Source: Patescibacteria group bacterium (lineage in GTDB: Bacteria; Patescibacteriota; Minisyncoccia; Minisyncoccales; CG1-02-41-26). Taken from it: a stretch of DNA of 7,484 bases. Below are positions 4,360-7,484 of the stretch, one piece after another; position 1 is the stretch's first letter; each line of letters starts with the position of its first letter. Both the position numbers and the translations under genes were made by a program. Where the stretch lies: NCBI GenBank assembly GCA_020148085.1, contig JAHCRD010000024.1, forward strand, positions 1-7,484, read 5' to 3'. The notes beneath the pieces are model-generated. The model was not told the DNA's origin and made no database searches. It saw nothing but the letters and a program-made list of their open reading frames with translations.

Positions 4360-4794
4360 CTATCTTTTCCTATTTTTTCTCCTTTCTATGAATCTCTGAG
4401 AACACTCAGGACAAGAAATGCCCCGAGGAATTCTTTTATCCCCCATCAACTTCTTTGCTAAAACCGAATCCGCTATCCATATCTCTAGACATTTCTCTTT
4501 TTCAAAAGCGATTAAACCACTCCGGGTAGTTCTCCATCCGTTAGAGCGGACTATCCCAAAGACGATCCGTTTTTTACCTTTTCTCACTGCAAATTCTTTC
4601 TTTGCCCATCCATTATGGACCTCTTCTATCTCGGGTGCTTCTTGCCATTCTTTAAGAAGTTGGTCTTCAATTGTCAGTATACGTATTCTATGCAACTTCT
4701 TAGACTTATAGCATCCGCCTATTACTTTCGTTTCCTTATTGCCATTCACCTCTTTCTCCTTTTCAGTTGAATTCTTGAATTCTGCCTCCTTCAT
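4360..4794 (-). CDS. Hypothetical basic protein with C-terminal CxxC
   Basis: The protein has 144 residues from ATG 4794. The first 25 are charged and low in complexity. The centre alternates beta-like segments (RIRILTIED, KKEFAVRKGKKRIVFGIVRSNGWRTT written in pieces around 68-91, CLEIWIADS), and the end carries ISCPECSQRF followed by a basic tail. CPEC is one half of a zinc knuckle; the only other cysteines are 28 and 102, so a full zinc site is doubtful. ATG 4794 has no good ribosome binding site, whereas GTG at 4749 (codon 16) has AAGGAG 6 nt upstream and would give 129 residues, so the start is open. It follows the 79-residue gene by 26 nt on the same strand. No function is recognised. 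Confidence 0.65.
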   Translation of the reverse strand: MKEAEFKNSTEKEKEVNGNKETKVIGGCYKSKKLHRIRILTIEDQLLKEWQEAPEIEEVHNGWAKKEFAVRKGKKRIVFGIVRSNGWRTTRSGLIAFEKEKCLEIWIADSVLAKKLMGDKRIPRGISCPECSQRFIERRKNRKR

Positions 4795-4820
4795 GAGTCA
4801 GTTCTACCAACTCTTCTCTT

Positions 4821-5060
4821 TTACGTCTTTTTGCCCCTCCTTTCATAATTAACAATTTTATCCCCAGTGAACTCCTGTTGAGTGTGAGTTTTCATATCCT
4901 CTACAACTATGTGCATCAAATGCGGGTTTTTTCTAAACGGGATTCCACCTTCAGGTATCTTTTCAATCTTATCGGATAAGTGTTTGCAAATGACCTTGAA
5001 CTTTTTCCTCTTAAATCCGAAAATATCGCCTACGGTGAGATCTGCTAGGGTCCGGTCCAA
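4821..5060 (-). CDS. Small hypothetical protein, probable beta-barrel
   Basis: The protein has 79 residues and starts with TTG at 5060; AAGGAG sits 6 nt upstream, so the unusual start is well supported. The sequence LTVGDIFGFKRKKFKVI (8-24), then a Pro/Gly turn, then HIVVED and EFTGDKIVNYERR resembles the small SH3-like barrels common in phage and plasmid proteins, where VGD.F and a following hydrophobic strand open the fold; this is a pattern judgement only. No catalytic residues stand out. It lies between the 46-residue and 144-residue genes in one direction with short gaps, so cotranscription is likely. Function unknown. Confidence 0.68.
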   Translation of the reverse strand: MDRTLADLTVGDIFGFKRKKFKVICKHLSDKIEKIPEGGIPFRKNPHLMHIVVEDMKTHTQQEFTGDKIVNYERRGKKT

Positions 5061-5116
5061 TTTTTACTCCTTAATTCTTTATCCAATTTTCAGAACTACA
5101 TAACCCAAAAAACTTC

Positions 5117-5257
5117 TCACCTCCTTTCGTTTATTTTCCATTTTCCTTTGCGTCCTCGTCTACCCACGTGGTTTCTGATTCTAACTAACCAGTTCTTTCG
5201 AGGACTATTATTGCAATCTAATTTCAGACGACGCCCACTTGCCCTTTTCTTTTTCAA
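5117..5257 (-). CDS. 46-residue highly basic protein with TTG start
   Basis: The frame begins with TTG at 5257-5255 and has AAGGAG 7 nt upstream (5270-5265). It ends at TGA 5117-5119, which overlaps an AAAGGAGG sequence. Nineteen of 46 residues are Lys or Arg: KKKRASGRRLKLDCNNSPRK, then NWLVRIRNHVGRRGRKGKWK, then INERR. Such composition fits nucleic-acid binding. The well-placed ribosome binding site, the repeated use of TTG starts in this cluster and the position 56 nt before the next gene support it. The short length and absence of a recognised family keep confidence moderate. A 12-codon GTG frame (5275-5313) just upstream may be a leader peptide or chance. Confidence 0.5.
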   Translation of the reverse strand: MKKKRASGRRLKLDCNNSPRKNWLVRIRNHVGRRGRKGKWKINERR

Positions 5258-5348
5258 ATTCCAGCTCCTTTTCCTTAAGTTATTCTTCTAGTCCATTCAA
5301 TCTTTCTTTTCACCACCTTTCAAATTTTTAATTTGCGTTGAATAGTGT

Positions 5349-5377
5349 AGTTTATCATAATTCAAAAAACTATGCAA
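5349..5377 (-). promoter_or_regulatory. Probable extended -10 promoter of the small-gene cluster
   Basis: On the minus strand TTGCAT (5377-5372) lies 17 nt from TAAACT (5354-5349), which is directly preceded by TGA, the extended -10 form. The start is expected near 5342, about 85 nt before the 46-residue gene. The -35 overlaps the end of the upstream terminator. Confidence 0.4.
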
Positions 5378-5420
5378 GTAAAAATACCCATCAGGTAAAA
5401 ATGAGTCCAATGGGTATTTT
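5376..5420 (-). terminator. Intrinsic terminator of the small membrane-protein gene
   Basis: A perfect 11-bp stem, AAAATACCCAT (5381-5391) with ATGGGTATTTT (5410-5420), closes an 18-nt loop and runs into a T-rich tail on the minus strand. It lies 17 nt beyond the stop of the gene at 5438. Confidence 0.65.
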
Positions 5421-5437
5421 CCTATGTCTACTCCAGC

Positions 5438-5629
5438 TTAGAAAAAACCAAATTCTAGAAATAGCCAAATCGCGGTCAAAATTCCAAAAACAGTAAGTCC
5501 ACCCCAAACTCTTCTTTTCCAGGAAACTTTTCTCATTTCCCCACTACAGACAATCATTATTGAAATAAAAATTATTACCCCGAGCATAAACGAGGGGTGA
5601 TGGAAGTACTCAATTAATCTCGGTGGTAT
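5438..5629 (-). CDS. 63-residue two-helix membrane protein, apparent ATA start
   Basis: An open frame runs from just after a TAG to TAA at 5438-5440. From ATG 5587 it gives 49 residues: a membrane helix (LGVIIFISIMIVC), a basic linker (MRKVSWKRRVWGG) and a second helix (LTVFGILTAIWLFLEFGFF). That ATG has no ribosome binding site. The frame continues upstream through PPRLIEYFHHPSF to an ATA at 5629, which has GGGAGG 9 nt before it and no other usable start between. The coding potential of that extension suggests the ATA, or another near-cognate codon, is used. A strong promoter upstream and a terminator downstream frame the gene as a single unit. The annotated span uses the ATA; the conservative version is 5438-5587. 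Function unknown. Confidence 0.55.
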   Translation of the reverse strand: MPPRLIEYFHHPSFMLGVIIFISIMIVCSGEMRKVSWKRRVWGGLTVFGILTAIWLFLEFGFF

Positions 5630-5674
5630 TTTCCTCTACCTCCCTGTTAAATTTTTAAAAACTGATTCAGAAAT

Positions 5675-5703
5675 AGTATAATAAAATCTCCTCAAAAAGT
5701 CAA
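5675..5703 (-). promoter_or_regulatory. Promoter of the small membrane-protein gene
   Basis: On the minus strand TTGACT (5703-5698) and TATACT (5680-5675) are 17 nt apart, each matching five of six consensus positions. The start is expected near 5668, giving a leader of about 38 nt. It begins right after the stop of the methyltransferase gene. Confidence 0.65.
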
Positions 5704-5705
5704 GA

Positions 5706-6233
5706 TTATTTATTATAAACATAAATTCCGTTTTCTTTTATTTGGGGCTGCCAGTTTGGGAAAGAGAATACAAAAGAAACAACCTTACTGCCGTGTTTCA
5801 ATTCTTTTTGGAGTTTCTTTTCAAGTTTTTTCATAATGTGGCTAATTCCATAAACAAAGACAACATCAAAAGAAGAAAAATCTTGATTCCAAAAACTTTT
5901 CTGTTGACAAATCGCCAAATTCTGAACTTTCTCTCTTTTAAGGTTTGATTTGGCTTTCCAAACTAAAAATGGGTTTATTTCAAAGCCATAAGCTTTGGCT
6001 CCCTTTTTAGCACAAGCAATTAAGATTCTACCATCTCCAGCTCCTAAGTCAGCAATTTTTTGACCAGGTTTGAGATTTACTAAGCGGAGAGCTCTTTCTA
6101 TTCTTTCTTTGTCAGTTGGTAAAAAAGGAGCTCCCCAAAAAATAGGCACCAGAACAAAAGACAAAAAAAGAAAAAACAAAAAACCCAGAACAGCAGACAT
6201 TAATATTACCAAAACTATCACCCAAAACCCCAT
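5706..6233 (-). CDS. Membrane-anchored class I methyltransferase, FAM173-like
   Basis: The protein has 175 residues. Residues 4-33 form a membrane helix, followed by the PFLPTDKERIERAL segment and a Rossmann domain that binds S-adenosylmethionine: DLGAGDGRI (62-70) is motif I and Glu85 in FEINP ends strand two. The later part, DVVFVYGISHIMKKLEKKL (123-141) and VSFVFSFPNWQP (152-163), matches from memory the FAM173 family, whose eukaryotic members methylate lysines of ATP-synthase subunit c and adenine nucleotide translocase. The anchor, the P-T before the domain and the absence of other substrate domains agree. The bacterial substrate is unknown; a lysine of a membrane protein is a guess. The start has no Shine-Dalgarno, and a TATAAT lies 8 nt before the ATG, so the mRNA is probably leaderless. 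Confidence 0.85.
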   Translation of the reverse strand: MGFWVIVLVILMSAVLGFLFFLFLSFVLVPIFWGAPFLPTDKERIERALRLVNLKPGQKIADLGAGDGRILIACAKKGAKAYGFEINPFLVWKAKSNLKREKVQNLAICQQKSFWNQDFSSFDVVFVYGISHIMKKLEKKLQKELKHGSKVVSFVFSFPNWQPQIKENGIYVYNK

Positions 6234-6241
6234 ATTTTTTA

Positions 6242-6270
6242 ATTATAATAGGAATTTCAATCCAAAACAA
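6242..6270 (-). promoter_or_regulatory. Promoter giving a leaderless methyltransferase mRNA
   Basis: On the minus strand a perfect TATAAT (6247-6242) lies 8 nt before ATG 6233. TTGTTT (6270-6265) is 17 nt further up and matches the consensus only in TTG. The predicted start is at or within two bases of the ATG. Confidence 0.5.
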
Positions 6271-6295
6271 AATCCCTCAGAAGAGGGATTTTGTT
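6262..6295 (-). terminator. Intrinsic terminator of the metalloprotease gene
   Basis: A perfect 13-bp stem, 6266-6278 (core AATCCCTC) with 6283-6295 (core GAGGGATT), closes a 4-nt loop. On the minus strand the distal arm itself is T-rich and reads GGGATTTTGTTTTGG. It lies 17 nt beyond the protease stop and overlaps the next promoter. Confidence 0.75.
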
Positions 6296-6312
6296 ATCTC
6301 TGGTAAACGATG

Positions 6313-7134
6313 CTATTTACTTCCGTATAATGTCTGAATACCTACGATGTCACCATCAGCCAAAGTTGTTTTCACTCCTGTATAATATCCATACATCACA
6401 TTGTCTGAACAGGTACTATCATACAAATCACCTAATCCCGCACCATGACCAAATTCGTGTAATACTACTGTATCTAAATCAACCCCTGAACCTGGGAAAT
6501 AATCTGTGTCGAACATTATATCATATTCATAAATATTCTTTCCCCTAAACCAGATAGCAGTTACCGCTATTACTCCTTCTTCTTCATAATCTCCATAGCT
6601 TATCGAATTAACATAGTCATAATCTCCCCACTCATATCCAGGAGTATAATTTCCATCTCCAAATATATCTCTTGAAACGGGAGCTTCCCATGTGTTTACT
6701 GCATCAGAAGATGGCACTGCCAGATTTCCGTCATTATAGACATAGTCCTCCACCCAATTCCATTTTGGTTTTGCACCCGACAAGAATCCGTAGCAAGCGG
6801 TTGTTGGTGGCTCTTCCTCTCCTCCACCTTTACAGTCAGCACACCATCCCTTTTCATCCGGATCGCAGACTCCGTCATAATCACATGGCTTATCTTTCTG
6901 AAACCCTGGGGCGTATCTGATAAAAACTGTCTTTGTCAGTTCACTCTCTGAAAGTTGAGGTGGAAATGGTGAAACAAAATCTGGTGGGGCAACTACGTTT
7001 CCCTCATCATCAATCGCTGGACTTATTCCTTTTGCTCTATCAATTCCATCATTTTGAGGTAATGCTGAAGCCACTCCTACTGTTAAGACAGCGGCAACTG
7101 CTCCAACTAAAATTCCTAAAGCTATTTTTTTCAT
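6313..7134 (-). CDS. Secreted metzincin metalloprotease (matrixin-like)
   Basis: The protein has 273 residues with a clear signal peptide (1-25, ending VASAL). A linker with Pro-rich stretches follows, then a Cys-rich Asp-rich segment (CDYDGVCDPDEKGWCADC, 84-101) that may bind calcium. The catalytic domain begins near 113 with KPKWNW. Its zinc site is HEFGHGAGLGD (226-236): His226, Glu227 as base, His230 and Asp236, the metzincin form with Asp as third ligand known from snapalysin, while matrixins usually have His. The Met-turn is VMYG with Met247, and ADGDIVGIQTLYG closes the domain as in M10 peptidases. It presumably cleaves proteins outside the cell. No good ribosome binding site is visible before ATG 7134 (only GAAG). 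It may be cotranscribed with the Ig-like gene 72 nt upstream and ends in a strong terminator. Confidence 0.9.
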   Translation of the reverse strand: MKKIALGILVGAVAAVLTVGVASALPQNDGIDRAKGISPAIDDEGNVVAPPDFVSPFPPQLSESELTKTVFIRYAPGFQKDKPCDYDGVCDPDEKGWCADCKGGGEEEPPTTACYGFLSGAKPKWNWVEDYVYNDGNLAVPSSDAVNTWEAPVSRDIFGDGNYTPGYEWGDYDYVNSISYGDYEEEGVIAVTAIWFRGKNIYEYDIMFDTDYFPGSGVDLDTVVLHEFGHGAGLGDLYDSTCSDNVMYGYYTGVKTTLADGDIVGIQTLYGSK

Positions 7135-7206
7135 TTTTTATCTTCGATTAAATTTTATTGCGACCTTTGAAGAACTTTGTTTTCACACAGAAATTTGTTC
7201 TATTTT

Positions 7207-7484
7207 CTATTTCTTCCCAGCATTTCTTCCTGCCTGAGAATTCGGATTAAATGGTTTCTGAAGCCCTGGAGCTTTATCTAATCCTTTTCCTGGGACACCA
7301 CTTCTCATCAAAACTTCTGACTTTGTAGTTATGTTATCAACCGTTACTCTGATGACGTGTTGTGAGTCATCTCCTCCAAGATATGGATCTCCAGAACGGT
7401 CCCGATTACCGGCCTTATCTCTTGCTGCCAATCTAATAAGATATTCTCCGTCGTCATACCCTATTGTGTCCCACTGATAAATCA
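7207..7484 (-). CDS. C-terminal end of a probable secreted protein with an Ig-like domain (5' end outside window)
   Basis: The frame enters from the right edge, so no start is present; a TTG at 7431 is internal because the frame stays open to 7482. About 91 residues are visible. The pattern WDTIGYDDGEYLIRLAARD followed by KAGN and ending in HVIRVTVDN is the last part of an Ig/fibronectin-type beta-sandwich, where W.t...dG.Y.i...a.D.aGN is typical of bacterial surface and extracellular proteins. After the domain comes a flexible basic tail (SGVPGKGLDKAPGLQKPF, then NPNSQAGRNAGKK) with no anchor or sorting signal. It lies immediately upstream of the secreted protease with a 72-nt gap that has no clear terminator, so shared transcription is plausible. 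The full architecture is outside the window. Confidence 0.75.
   Translation of the reverse strand, partial: IYQWDTIGYDDGEYLIRLAARDKAGNRDRSGDPYLGGDDSQHVIRVTVDNITTKSEVLMRSGVPGKGLDKAPGLQKPFNPNSQAGRNAGKK

Noticed and set aside
5079..5108. Nine-residue TTG frame between the 46- and 79-residue genes
   Set aside because: It is 11 nt from the AAAGGAGG site and very short; chance cannot be excluded.
1..7484. CRISPR array, tRNA genes, insertion sequences
   Set aside because: No regularly spaced direct repeats, no cloverleaf-like sequence and no transposase reading frame were found.

Overview
The window is AT-rich, compactly organised bacterial DNA, and every convincing protein gene lies on the minus strand. 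Small genomes of the Candidate Phyla Radiation (Patescibacteria) are the best fit. The reasons are the low GC, the many short proteins of unknown function, TTG starts, and the two secreted proteins near the left edge, whose N-terminal pattern (AHIENAL then FPQEY) I associate with that group. The lineage is an inference; there is no rRNA or other marker gene here.

Left part (1-1181): two tandem paralogous secreted proteins, the second cut by the window edge. A hairpin with a nine-G loop tract separates them. Middle-left (1182-2296): about 1.1 kb without a convincing long gene, but rich in structure. In order it holds a possible pseudoknot just upstream of the secreted-protein gene, a GC-rich block of stem-loops, two related hairpins, a strong plus-strand promoter that would drive a roughly 70-nt terminated RNA, a cluster of TTGACA boxes on the minus strand leading to a terminator, an 18-bp inverted repeat, and a decayed copy of the end of dgkA.

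Centre (2297-3818): a HAD-family hydrolase and an undecaprenol/diacylglycerol kinase (dgkA), probably cotranscribed and closed by a strong terminator. To their right is a membrane-anchored 3D-domain (Asp-Asp-Asp) protein with its own promoter and terminator. These fit cell-envelope work: lipid-carrier phosphorylation and peptidoglycan-associated activity. Centre-right (3911-5377): a cluster of small unknown genes (67, 144, 79 and a newly read 46 residues), probably one transcription unit ending at the 3911-3940 terminator. It contains a 200-nt untranslated stretch with hairpins.

Right part (5381-7484): a tiny two-helix membrane protein gene with its own good promoter and terminator but an apparent ATA start; a membrane-anchored methyltransferase resembling the FAM173 lysine methyltransferase family, apparently leaderless; a secreted metzincin protease; and the C-terminal end of a larger, probably secreted protein with an Ig-like domain, cut by the right edge. 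The protease and the Ig-like protein are adjacent and may be cotranscribed.

The least explained parts are the structured region 1182-2110 and the small-gene cluster 3955-5629.
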